DNA from: an uncultured Bacilli bacterium
GTDB lineage: Bacteria; Bacillota_I; Bacilli_A; RF39; UBA660
Assembly: GCA_934149515.1 (NCBI GenBank)
Contig: CAKPFD010000003.1
Location: 27,492 to 91,491 of the forward strand
DNA: 64,000 nucleotides
Direction of reading: 5' to 3'
Part shown: piece by piece, positions 1 to 8,134 of the stretch
Layout: the number at the start of each line of letters is the position of its first letter
Position numbering within the stretch: the stretch's first letter is position 1
Notes under the pieces: model-generated
The model's database searches: none
What the model saw: only the letters and a program-made list of their open reading frames with translations
Told to the model about the DNA's origin: nothing
Program-made: the position numbers and the translations under genes

Positions 1-678
1 TATATCATGGTAGATAATACTGCAAAGTGGAAATTTGAAGGTAAAAAATGGGAAGATATTAAAAGTGATGAGAGCAATTTGTATGATTGGCAGGAGTTTT
101 CTATTTATAAACGTGGTAGTTATTTAGGGAAATATTACCTATTATACAATGACCAATTTTTATGGTATGATAAAAAGCGTCATCCAATTCAGAAAAATGG
201 TAGTACAATGCTTGCAGTTCGTTCTAATCAAGATTTTAAAGTAGCAGAATATTCAACAACTACTATTTCTTTAGAAGATATGTCTTATGTTGACGAAATT
301 TTACAACAGTATAATATTTCTACAAGAGAAATTATATTTCAAGAAGCGTTTTCTTATGACTTAGATAGTGATGGGAATCAAGAGAAAATTTTCACTGTTT
401 CTAATCTATTTGAACCAAATTATGCACCAGATAAAATATTTTCCTTTATTTTTGTAGTAAAGAATGATAGAATAACGGTAGTTTCTTCCATGGTGGATAC
501 TTTAGATAAGGAAAATGAACATTGCCGTAGTTATGTCCATTCTTTAGTAGATACCAATCAAGATGGAAATTATGAATTTATTACTGGTTGTGGTTACTAT
601 AATAGTACTAAAAATTGTGTTGAAATGTTTGAATATCAGAAGAATCAATATAAGAAAATAAAGTCTTGTCAAGAATAA
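1..678 (+). CDS. 3' part of an unknown protein with Asp-rich acidic loops (5' end outside window)
   Basis: The reading frame is open from the first base, and the first ATG (position 7) has no visible ribosome site, so this is probably the C-terminal part of a longer gene. About 225 residues are visible, with no membrane segment. Two acidic loops, 'DLDSDGNQE' and 'DTNQDGNYE', resemble the calcium-binding DxDxDG loops of VCBS/FG-GAP and EF-hand-like extracellular proteins. This is a motif resemblance, not a family assignment. The gene ends 18 nt before the VirD4-like ATPase and is probably in the same transcript. Function unknown. Confidence 0.6.
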   Translation, partial: YIMVDNTAKWKFEGKKWEDIKSDESNLYDWQEFSIYKRGSYLGKYYLLYNDQFLWYDKKRHPIQKNGSTMLAVRSNQDFKVAEYSTTTISLEDMSYVDEILQQYNISTREIIFQEAFSYDLDSDGNQEKIFTVSNLFEPNYAPDKIFSFIFVVKNDRITVVSSMVDTLDKENEHCRSYVHSLVDTNQDGNYEFITGCGYYNSTKNCVEMFEYQKNQYKKIKSCQE

Positions 679-696
679 GAGAAAGAAGGATGAACT

Positions 697-2796
697 ATGA
701 AACTAAAATTTAGGGCTGATAAAGATGATTTAGTAATATTTGGTATATTTGCCATCTTCTTGTTGTATATTGTGTGTATTGGTGTTGTCAATTTACACAG
801 CTTTGCTACAGAAGGTTATTTTAGTACATTCAATCCTTTTCCAGCTTTTTCTCCTGATTTAATAGGAGTCACATTAGTTGTCTATATTTGTGCTCTTATC
901 GGTATGTTAGTTAGTGTAAAATCTTACTTTTTTGAAATGGAAAAAGGCGTTGGTTTTACCACAGAGAAAAAAGATAAGGGGTATTCTAGATGGGCAAAAG
1001 ATAAAGAATTAAAAGCAGAACTTGCCATGGTTAGACCGCAAGATGAAACGTCTAAGGCAGCTGGTGTTCCTCTTATTTTAAAAGATACGGAAGCATGGGT
1101 AGATAATGGTGAATATCATACACTAGTTATTGGTGCCACTGGTAGTGGTAAAACACAAACTGTTATTAAACCGACTGTTAAGTTTTTAGCAAAAGCTGGC
1201 GAATCTATGATCATTACCGATCCTAAAGGTGAAATCTATGAAAGTACAGCAGAAATGTTACGTGACAAAGGGTATGATGTCCAAGTATTAAACTTTCGTG
1301 AACCACAAAATGGTACTTGTTGGAATCCACTTTCCTTACCTTATAGAATGTATAAAAATGGGAATCAAGATAAAGCCATTGAGCTATTAGATGACTTAGC
1401 ATTAAATATTTTGTATGATGAATCTAGTAGTAATGCTGATCCTTTCTGGGAAAAGACATCTGCTGATTATTTTTCTGGTGTTGCTTTAGGTCTTTTTGAA
1501 GATGCAGAAGAAGAAGAGATCAACATTAATAGCATTAATTTAATGACAACTGTTGGAGAAGAAAAGTGTGGTGGTACTACTTATATTAAAGAATATTTTA
1601 GTGAAAAAGATCCGACTAGTGCTGCTAGTATCAATGCTTCTGGTACCATTATGGCACCTTCTGAAACAAAAGCATCTATTCTTTCTGTATTTAAACAAAA
1701 AATTAAATTATTTGCTTCAAGAGAAAATCTTTCTGAAATGTTAAGCCGTAGTGATATTGAACTTGCTGATATTGGTCGAAAGAAAACAGCATTGTTCATT
1801 GTTATTCAAGATGAAAAGAAAACGTATCACTCTTTGGTTACTATTTTGTTAAAACAATGTTATGAAACTTTAATTGATGTAGCACAGGAAAATGGTGGAG
1901 AACTTCCTGTTCGTACCAATTTCTTGTTGGATGAGTTTGCTAATATGCCACCATTAAAGGATGTTACAACCATGATTACTGCAGCTCGTTCTCGTCATGT
2001 TCGTTTTACGATGATCATTCAGAACTATGCACAGTTAAATCAAGTTTATGGAAAAGAAAATGCTGAAACCATTCGTGGTAACTGTGGTAATATTATTTAT
2101 TTGATTTCAACAGAATTAGCAGCATTGGAAGAAATTTCTAAAATGTGTGGTGAGGTAAAGAGTAAAAAAGATGATAAAACAGCATCTACACCACTTGTTA
2201 CAGTTTCTGATTTGCAGCGTATGAAGCAGTTTGAAGTTATTGTTTTACGTTTACGTAAACAACCATTTAAGACAAAGATGACACCTGATTTTAAAATAGA
2301 TTGGGGCAAAAAATATCCAAAAGCAAAATTTGTTACAAGAGAAAAATTACCAGTTAAAACATTTGATATTCGTACGTTTGTCAAAGAAGAAAAAAAACGC
2401 AAATTGATTGAAATGGTGAATGCTGCTAATGTAGATGCTCAAAGTGGTGGTGCACCATTTATGCCGCCTAACTTATTAGATAGACAACAAGTTTCTCAAA
2501 ATGAATCACCGGTTCCTGTTTTAAATCCTGGTCTACAACAAAAACCAGTAGCAAAACCTGATCTTTCTCCAGCATTTATAGATGAAATGGTGAAGAAAAT
2601 CGATGCAAGAATTGCTGAACTTGAAAAAGAAGAAGCACAGAATCAAAAGGAACAAGAAATGGAAAAGACACTTCCACCAGTTGAAGAAAAGCAATCATTA
2701 CCTGTTTCAGAACCAGTTAAAAATGAAAAAGATGTTCCTTTTGAAATTCCAGAGGACGATGATGATGATTTCTTCGATGATTTCTTTGATGAATAA
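697..2796 (+). CDS. VirD4/TraG-family membrane ATPase (type IV coupling protein-like)
   Basis: The 699-residue protein has two N-terminal membrane segments (about residues 12-34 and 60-80). A RecA-like ATPase follows, with Walker A 'GATGSGKT' at 146-153 and a Walker B-like 'FLLDEFANM' near 408. Other matches to TraG/VirD4 coupling proteins are 'VIGATGSGKTQTVIKPTV' and the arginine-rich 'TAARSRHVRFTMIIQN'. The family pumps DNA or protein substrates into type IV secretion channels at the membrane. No relaxase or other T4SS component is nearby; the neighbours are a HerA-like ATPase and division genes. The C-terminal ~120 residues are Pro/Glu/Lys-rich and end in a run of Asp and Phe, which could serve as a docking tail. 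'gaaagaagg' upstream supports the ATG at 697. Confidence 0.85.
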   Translation: MKLKFRADKDDLVIFGIFAIFLLYIVCIGVVNLHSFATEGYFSTFNPFPAFSPDLIGVTLVVYICALIGMLVSVKSYFFEMEKGVGFTTEKKDKGYSRWAKDKELKAELAMVRPQDETSKAAGVPLILKDTEAWVDNGEYHTLVIGATGSGKTQTVIKPTVKFLAKAGESMIITDPKGEIYESTAEMLRDKGYDVQVLNFREPQNGTCWNPLSLPYRMYKNGNQDKAIELLDDLALNILYDESSSNADPFWEKTSADYFSGVALGLFEDAEEEEININSINLMTTVGEEKCGGTTYIKEYFSEKDPTSAASINASGTIMAPSETKASILSVFKQKIKLFASRENLSEMLSRSDIELADIGRKKTALFIVIQDEKKTYHSLVTILLKQCYETLIDVAQENGGELPVRTNFLLDEFANMPPLKDVTTMITAARSRHVRFTMIIQNYAQLNQVYGKENAETIRGNCGNIIYLISTELAALEEISKMCGEVKSKKDDKTASTPLVTVSDLQRMKQFEVIVLRLRKQPFKTKMTPDFKIDWGKKYPKAKFVTREKLPVKTFDIRTFVKEEKKRKLIEMVNAANVDAQSGGAPFMPPNLLDRQQVSQNESPVPVLNPGLQQKPVAKPDLSPAFIDEMVKKIDARIAELEKEEAQNQKEQEMEKTLPPVEEKQSLPVSEPVKNEKDVPFEIPEDDDDDFFDDFFDE

Positions 2797-2823
2797 TACA
2801 ATTCTTAGGGATTGTATTTTTTT
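2796..2823 (+). terminator. Intrinsic terminator after the VirD4-like gene
   Basis: ATACAAT (2796-2802) pairs perfectly with ATTGTAT (2811-2817) and is followed by a run of T. It overlaps the stop codon of the VirD4-like gene and separates it from the HerA-like gene. Confidence 0.75.
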
Positions 2824-2866
2824 GGTTGTTCATAGTATAATATTTTTAGAATAAGAGGGTATAAAT

Positions 2867-4636
2867 ATGTTAGGAACAATTAAAGAAATTATTCACAATC
2901 AAGTCATCGTAGAACTTTCTATTGATATGAGTAAGCAAGCAAATTTTATTAATCTACATCTTGTATTTGAAGATGATAAGATTAAGATTGTAGGGGAAAT
3001 TGTCAGTTCTACCATGACCAGTGCAACAGTTAATATAGTAGGAGAAATTAAAGATGGGATCTTTTTGCCTGGGGTTAGTAGTAAACCATCTTTTCGTTCA
3101 CAAGTTCGTATGATAACGCTTGAAGAACTTGCTATGATGTTAGGTCCACAAACAGAAACAGAGAATACATTTCCTTTAGGCTATTCTACAATTTATCAAA
3201 ATTATCCCATTCATGTTAATATTAATGCTTTTTTTAGTAATCATTTTGCTATTTTAGGAAATAGTGGTAGTGGTAAATCTTTTTCAGTTAGTCGTATGTT
3301 ACAAAATATCTTTTTTGATATGCAGAAAGCTCCACTTGGTGCTAGTGTGTTCTTATTTGATGCGTATGGTGAATATACAAATGCGTTTTCTAATTTAGCA
3401 GTTACAAATCCTAATCTTCGTTATAAAACATATACAACGAATGCTACTTTTGGTGATAGTGATATCTTGAAAATACCATTATGGCTATTAGATGTTGATG
3501 ATTTAGCATTATTATTAGATGCTACTACGCCTAACCAATTACCACTATTAAAGAAAACTTTGCAACTTGTTCCAATTTTAACCGGTGAAGAAAAAGATGT
3601 AATTGTAGCGAAAAATGATATTATAGCAAGAGCGGTTTTAGATATTTTATTAAGTGGTCATCAATCTAGTAAGATACGTGATCAAGTAATTGCTGTTTTA
3701 ACAAAATTTCATACTAGTGACTTAAGCTTAGATAGTCAGATTGTTCAGCCAGGTTATACAAGAAGCTTGAAGCAATGTCTTTATATTGATAAAATGGGAA
3801 AATTACAGGAAATGGAATTGGTTGTTAACTTTGTTAAAAGTTTCATTCAAGAAGAGCAACAAGAAGTAGCAGCTTTTTCTAAGATGATTGCTTATACCTT
3901 AAAAGATTTAGAAACAGCCCTAGATTTTGCTCTTATTAGTGAGGGAATCTTGAAAAGTGATAAAGTGTATGATTATGCAAATGTCTTAAGCGTTCGTTTG
4001 CACTCTTTAGTCAATAGTCCCAATCATGTTTTCTTTGATCGCAAAACGTATTTGTCAAGAGAGTCCTTTATTCGCGAATTATTGACATCGTTTGATCATA
4101 AAAAGTGTCAAATTGTGAACTTTAATATCAGTTATATTGATGATAGATTGGCAAAAGTAATTACAAAAATTTTATCCAAACTATTATTTCAAGCAGCTGT
4201 AGAAAATCCAAAAAGAGGAAGTGTTTCTTACCACATTATCATCGAAGAAGCACATCGTTATGTTCAAAAAGATACAGATACAGAAATACTTGGATATAAT
4301 ATTTTTGATCGAATTACCAAAGAAGGAAGAAAGTATGGTGTCTTGTTAGGTTTGATTACCCAACGTCCTAGTGAATTATCTGATACCGCTATTTCGCAAT
4401 GTTCTAATTTTCTTATTCTTCGAACCCTTCACCCTAAAGATTTAGCTTATATTAAAGAAATGGTACCAAATATTTCTATCGAGGTGGTTGATATGCTGAA
4501 AAACTTAAAACCTGGGAATTGTATTGCTTTTGGTAGTGCCTTTTTAGTGCCAGTTCATCTATATTTCTTAAAGCCAAATCCAGAGCCATTGTCAAATAAT
4601 GTTAATATTTGTCAAATTTGGTATCATAGTGTCTAA
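2867..4636 (+). CDS. HerA/DUF87-type ATPase
   Basis: This 589-residue protein starts with a HAS-barrel-like beta-rich domain (about 1-90). A HerA/FtsK-class P-loop domain follows: Walker A 'GNSGSGKS' at 131-138, Walker B 'HIIIEEAHRY' near 460, and a sensor/arginine region 'DRITKEGRKYGVLLGLITQRP'. In archaea, HerA is a hexameric DNA translocase working with NurA. Bacterial DUF87 homologues act in DNA processing or defence with a nuclease partner. No NurA- or SIR2-like partner is seen here. It lies between a VirD4-like ATPase and sepF, with 'gagggtataaat' before the ATG. The substrate is unknown; the ATPase family is secure. Confidence 0.85.
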   Translation: MLGTIKEIIHNQVIVELSIDMSKQANFINLHLVFEDDKIKIVGEIVSSTMTSATVNIVGEIKDGIFLPGVSSKPSFRSQVRMITLEELAMMLGPQTETENTFPLGYSTIYQNYPIHVNINAFFSNHFAILGNSGSGKSFSVSRMLQNIFFDMQKAPLGASVFLFDAYGEYTNAFSNLAVTNPNLRYKTYTTNATFGDSDILKIPLWLLDVDDLALLLDATTPNQLPLLKKTLQLVPILTGEEKDVIVAKNDIIARAVLDILLSGHQSSKIRDQVIAVLTKFHTSDLSLDSQIVQPGYTRSLKQCLYIDKMGKLQEMELVVNFVKSFIQEEQQEVAAFSKMIAYTLKDLETALDFALISEGILKSDKVYDYANVLSVRLHSLVNSPNHVFFDRKTYLSRESFIRELLTSFDHKKCQIVNFNISYIDDRLAKVITKILSKLLFQAAVENPKRGSVSYHIIIEEAHRYVQKDTDTEILGYNIFDRITKEGRKYGVLLGLITQRPSELSDTAISQCSNFLILRTLHPKDLAYIKEMVPNISIEVVDMLKNLKPGNCIAFGSAFLVPVHLYFLKPNPEPLSNNVNICQIWYHSV

Positions 4637-4744
4637 ATTTACAGAATGTTTTCATCATTTTCTTGCAAAATGATTGGTAATTTGCCATTTTTTATGTTAG
4701 AATGAAGTATAATAGGTAAAGTGGAAATAGGAGGATTGATAATA

Positions 4745-5182
4745 ATGGGTTTTGATAAATTAAAAAAACTAATTGGACAAGAACCAGATGAAGTAGAAGA
4801 AGTAAAAGATGAGGAGTATTATAAAGTGAGTAGAGAAGATTATAGTTATGAAAATGGAATCGCTGGAAGTAAGATGATGTTGCTTGAACCAAGAGCTTAT
4901 TCTGAATCACAACAAATTGCAGATTACTTAAAAGATAGAAATGCAGTTGTGGTTAATTTAAAACGAGTAACACCAGATCAAGCGAAAAGAATTGTTGATT
5001 TCTTAAGTGGTACTTTATATGCAATTGGTGGAGATTTACAAAAATTAGGTGGAGGAATATTTTTGTGTACACCAAATAATGTAAACGTAGAAGGCAAAAT
5101 CAGTGAAGATAATGTACCATCTAAACCAACGAAAGCAACCAAAGCAAAAGCACAAGATGATGACGATGAATTTGATTGGTAA
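4745..5182 (+). CDS. sepF: Cell division protein SepF
   Basis: A 145-residue SepF. The N-terminal '[11 protein letters not shown]' is the usual short membrane-targeting helix. The C-terminal domain carries the family pattern '[18 protein letters not shown]', then '[11 protein letters not shown]' and 'IFLCTPNNV'. SepF anchors FtsZ filaments to the membrane and shapes the division septum. A longer frame begins at GTG 4721, but the aggagg at 4729-4734 lies inside that extension, so ATG 4745 is the start. It is followed 28 nt later by divIVA, the usual Firmicutes division cluster order. Confidence 0.95.
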   Translation: MGFDKLKKLIGQEPDEVEEVKDEEYYKVSREDYSYENGIAGSKMMLLEPRAYSESQQIADYLKDRNAVVVNLKRVTPDQAKRIVDFLSGTLYAIGGDLQKLGGGIFLCTPNNVNVEGKISEDNVPSKPTKATKAKAQDDDDEFDW

Positions 5183-5210
5183 ATAGATCCTTCAAAAGGG
5201 ATGTGATAGA

Positions 5211-5648
5211 ATGGACAAATTTAATTATGAAGCGAATGGCTATAATCGTGCTGAAGTAAATAAGTTTGTAGATGACGTAATAAAAGAAACAGAAGGGATT
5301 ATCCAACAATGTCGAAAGCAAAAAGATACAATTGCTTTATTATCTGATAAATTAGCACATTATGAACAATTAGAAGATGCTTTGAAGCAATCTTTTATTC
5401 AAGCACAAAAAACAACAGATAACATGAAACAATTAGCTCAAGAGGAAGCAGATAGTCTCATTCATAATGCTAAAAATAATGCTTCAAGAATTGTCAATGA
5501 AGCTTTGCTAAAAGCAGAAAAAATTGAAAATGCAGCCGATCTGTTAGAAAAAAATATGAAAATATTTAAACGAAAACTAAGAATTATTGTAGAACAACAG
5601 ATGGCCGTTGTAGAAGAAATTGAGACGCTAGATTTAAATGAACATTAA
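5211..5648 (+). CDS. divIVA: DivIVA-domain protein
   Basis: A 145-residue protein with a DivIVA-like N-terminus ('FNYEANGYNRAEVNKFVDDV'), followed by long heptad-rich coiled coil to about residue 125. DivIVA binds negatively curved membrane at septum and poles and recruits partners. It is short for a Bacillus DivIVA (about 164 residues), so it could equally be called a GpsB/DivIVA-type protein. The placement just after sepF favours DivIVA. 'aaaaggga' precedes the ATG. Confidence 0.88.
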   Translation: MDKFNYEANGYNRAEVNKFVDDVIKETEGIIQQCRKQKDTIALLSDKLAHYEQLEDALKQSFIQAQKTTDNMKQLAQEEADSLIHNAKNNASRIVNEALLKAEKIENAADLLEKNMKIFKRKLRIIVEQQMAVVEEIETLDLNEH

Positions 5649-5683
5649 TCTGGTGTCTTTTGTTCATAGAAAGGAGCTTTGTA

Positions 5684-6313
5684 GTGAAAGAAAAAAATAC
5701 AAGCTTAGAAATTTTATTAATGGAATATTCTGCAGCTTTACAATCATTAGAAACACAACTTGATATTTTATTAAAAGATTTTACTTATAAAAATCATTAT
5801 AATCCGGTGGAACATGTTAAAAGTAGAATTAAAAGTTATGATAGTATTGTTAAAAAACTAACCAGTAGAGGGTATGATGTTACAACTAGAAATATAAAAG
5901 AGCATGTTCATGATATGGTAGGAATTAGAATTGTTTGCTCTTTTTTACCTGATGTTTATAAAATTGTTGAAATGATTGAACAATGTGATCAAATTACTAT
6001 TCACAATCGTAAAGATTATATTGCAAATCCTAAAGAAACTGGATATTCTAGTTATCATCTATTAGTATATGTACCAGTTTATTTGATGGATGGTGTTACA
6101 CTAGTAGAAGCAGAAATCCAAATACGAACAATGGCAATGGATTTTTGGGCTAGTCTTGATCATAAAATTGGGTATAAATTTCAAGGACAAATACCAAAAG
6201 AAATAAGTGATAATCTTTATAAGTGTGCACTTGATATTAATGATCTTGATCATAAAATGCTAATATTGAATGATAAAATGAAAAGTATTAAAGAAGATAA
6301 AGAAATACTTTAA
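5684..6313 (+). CDS. Small alarmone synthetase (RelA/SpoT synthetase domain, RelQ/YjbM-like)
   Basis: A 209-residue single-domain (p)ppGpp synthetase. Diagnostic stretches are 'KSRIKSYDSIVKKL', 'VHDMVGIRIVCSF' (catalytic Asp), 'NPKETGYSSYHLLV' and 'EIQIRTMAMDFWASLDHK'. There is no HD hydrolase and no TGS/ACT regulatory domain, so it is a synthesis-only enzyme transferring pyrophosphate from ATP to GDP or GTP. GTG 5684 is preferred over the longer TTG 5660 because 'aaaggag' (5670-5675) sits 8 nt before it. It follows divIVA by 35 nt and may be co-transcribed. Confidence 0.9.
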   Translation: MKEKNTSLEILLMEYSAALQSLETQLDILLKDFTYKNHYNPVEHVKSRIKSYDSIVKKLTSRGYDVTTRNIKEHVHDMVGIRIVCSFLPDVYKIVEMIEQCDQITIHNRKDYIANPKETGYSSYHLLVYVPVYLMDGVTLVEAEIQIRTMAMDFWASLDHKIGYKFQGQIPKEISDNLYKCALDINDLDHKMLILNDKMKSIKEDKEIL

Positions 6314-6331
6314 GATAATGGTGGTGGAAAA

Positions 6332-8095
6332 ATGAAGAATGATAAGGGTTTTACTTTAATTGAACTACTTGCGTCTATTACGATTATGGCAATTATTTTG
6401 TTATTAGTGATACCATCTGTTAGTAAATTAAAAAATGATAATCAGTATAAGACATTTGATTATTATGCTGATACTTTGGTTGCCGCTGCTAAGGTATATG
6501 TTGCAAGGGAAGATGAAGATTTAACGGATCTTGGAACAACTTATTTTTTAGGGTGTGTTGATATTTCTTATCAAGATTTATTAAATAGTGATTTAATTAA
6601 ACCTTATACTGATAGCCGTTATGATTGTAGTGATGCTGTTGTGCGTTATACTAAAGAAAAAGGAAAAACAACATATCAATATAATTTAGTGTGTATAGAT
6701 ACAAAAGAAAATAAAGAAGTATATGAGCATCATGTTTTTCAAGCGGGTGGATGTGAAGTGGCTGTAGATAAAGATGCTTTATTAAGTAATGATGCTTTAG
6801 TAAGTAAATTAAAAAAAGCAAATAAAAGTAATTTAGATACTTCTAATTCAGAACAAACTTTTATTACAGGAGAAGATCCAAATAACTATGTTTGGTATAG
6901 TGGTAAGTTATGGAGAGCAGTATCGATTGATCCAAGTGATAATAGTGTCAAACTAATCACACAGTGGAATATATCATCTATTCCATATAATGCATCAGAT
7001 AATACAGCCTTTGAAGGAAGTTATATGCAGCAGTGGTTAAATGATACAACGACTGATGGTTTCTTAGGAAATTTAAGAAATTATCAAGACTTTATTAAAA
7101 CTGATAGTGTATGGAATGCAACACAAACAACTATAACGACAAAACCAGCAAAAACAACGATGGTAACAAGTGTTGTAGGATTATTAAATATATATGAACA
7201 GGCAATAAGTTATAGGAATGCAAAAAAATCTACTGGTTATTTAAATAATGGACGATATTGGTGGACATTAACACCGAAAAATACTTCTAGTGTGCATTAT
7301 ATAGATTCTTTTGGGCGCTTATTTGATAGTTTTGCTGATACTTCACTTTCTATCCGTCCTGCAATTAACTTAAAATCAAGTGTAGAAGTTGTATCAGGAA
7401 GCGGAACAGAAACTGATCCTTATCGTTTGAAAGGAGATAAGGATACACCAGCAACAGGGACCAAACTAGCAACAAGATATAGTGGTGAGTACATTCGTTT
7501 TGGAACAGGGGAGAATAATTTATATCAGATTGTTAGTCATGAAATACTAGGAACTACTAAAATAGTAAGTGCTACTCCTTTAAAAGAAAGTGGAAGTTAT
7601 AAAAAAATGGCTTTTGCAAGTTCAGAAGTTAATTATTCAAGTAATAATACAATAGGATCCTTCTTAAATGGAGAATACTTAACAAGTGGTAGTTATTTAA
7701 CAACTGATCAAGTCAATATGATAGAAGATAGTACAACCTGGTATTTAGGAACAGTAGGAAGTGAGACAAATTATAATTATAAACTAACAAAATATGCTAA
7801 TGCATCAGGTACTGCATTAGTATCAAATACAACAGTTGCTAAAGTAGGTCTATTAAGGTTGGGAGAATTAAATACGGGAATTCTTGATAAATATGAGAAT
7901 GGTACAATTTATTGGTTGTTAACACCATGGAGTTCTAGCAATATTTATTGTATGAACACTATTGGTAGTGTTATTAGTGCCCAAGTTACAACTTCCTATG
8001 GAATTAGACCTAGCATGAATTTAAAATCTCAAGTTATTATTACTGGGGGAGAAGGAACAAAAGAAAATCCGTTTACACTTGCATTATCTTCTTAA
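6332..8095 (+). CDS. Large prepilin-like protein with tandem C-terminal modules
   Basis: The first ~40 residues are a classic type IV prepilin leader and helix: 'KGFTLIELLASITIMAI', with cleavage expected after Gly6 and a Glu at +5. At 587 residues the protein is far longer than a normal pilin (100-180). The remainder contains two related modules. One ends 'YWWTLTPKNTSS..SIRPAINLKS..GSGTETDPYRL' (about 310-370). The other ends 'IYWLLTPWSSSN..GIRPSMNLKS..GEGTKENPFTL' (about 525-585). These resemble the DUF6273-type modules of gut Firmicutes surface proteins. No assembly ATPase or prepilin peptidase is in the window. Likely a secreted, pilus-tip-like or pseudopilin protein. Confidence 0.75.
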   Translation: MKNDKGFTLIELLASITIMAIILLLVIPSVSKLKNDNQYKTFDYYADTLVAAAKVYVAREDEDLTDLGTTYFLGCVDISYQDLLNSDLIKPYTDSRYDCSDAVVRYTKEKGKTTYQYNLVCIDTKENKEVYEHHVFQAGGCEVAVDKDALLSNDALVSKLKKANKSNLDTSNSEQTFITGEDPNNYVWYSGKLWRAVSIDPSDNSVKLITQWNISSIPYNASDNTAFEGSYMQQWLNDTTTDGFLGNLRNYQDFIKTDSVWNATQTTITTKPAKTTMVTSVVGLLNIYEQAISYRNAKKSTGYLNNGRYWWTLTPKNTSSVHYIDSFGRLFDSFADTSLSIRPAINLKSSVEVVSGSGTETDPYRLKGDKDTPATGTKLATRYSGEYIRFGTGENNLYQIVSHEILGTTKIVSATPLKESGSYKKMAFASSEVNYSSNNTIGSFLNGEYLTSGSYLTTDQVNMIEDSTTWYLGTVGSETNYNYKLTKYANASGTALVSNTTVAKVGLLRLGELNTGILDKYENGTIYWLLTPWSSSNIYCMNTIGSVISAQVTTSYGIRPSMNLKSQVIITGGEGTKENPFTLALSS

Positions 8096-8134
8096 TTAAG
8101 AGATAATATAAAATAATTTTAGGTGGTGGTTTGT

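Noticed and set aside
4721..4744. Longer SepF start at GTG 4721
   Set aside because: The strong aggagg lies within this extension and is correctly spaced for ATG 4745.
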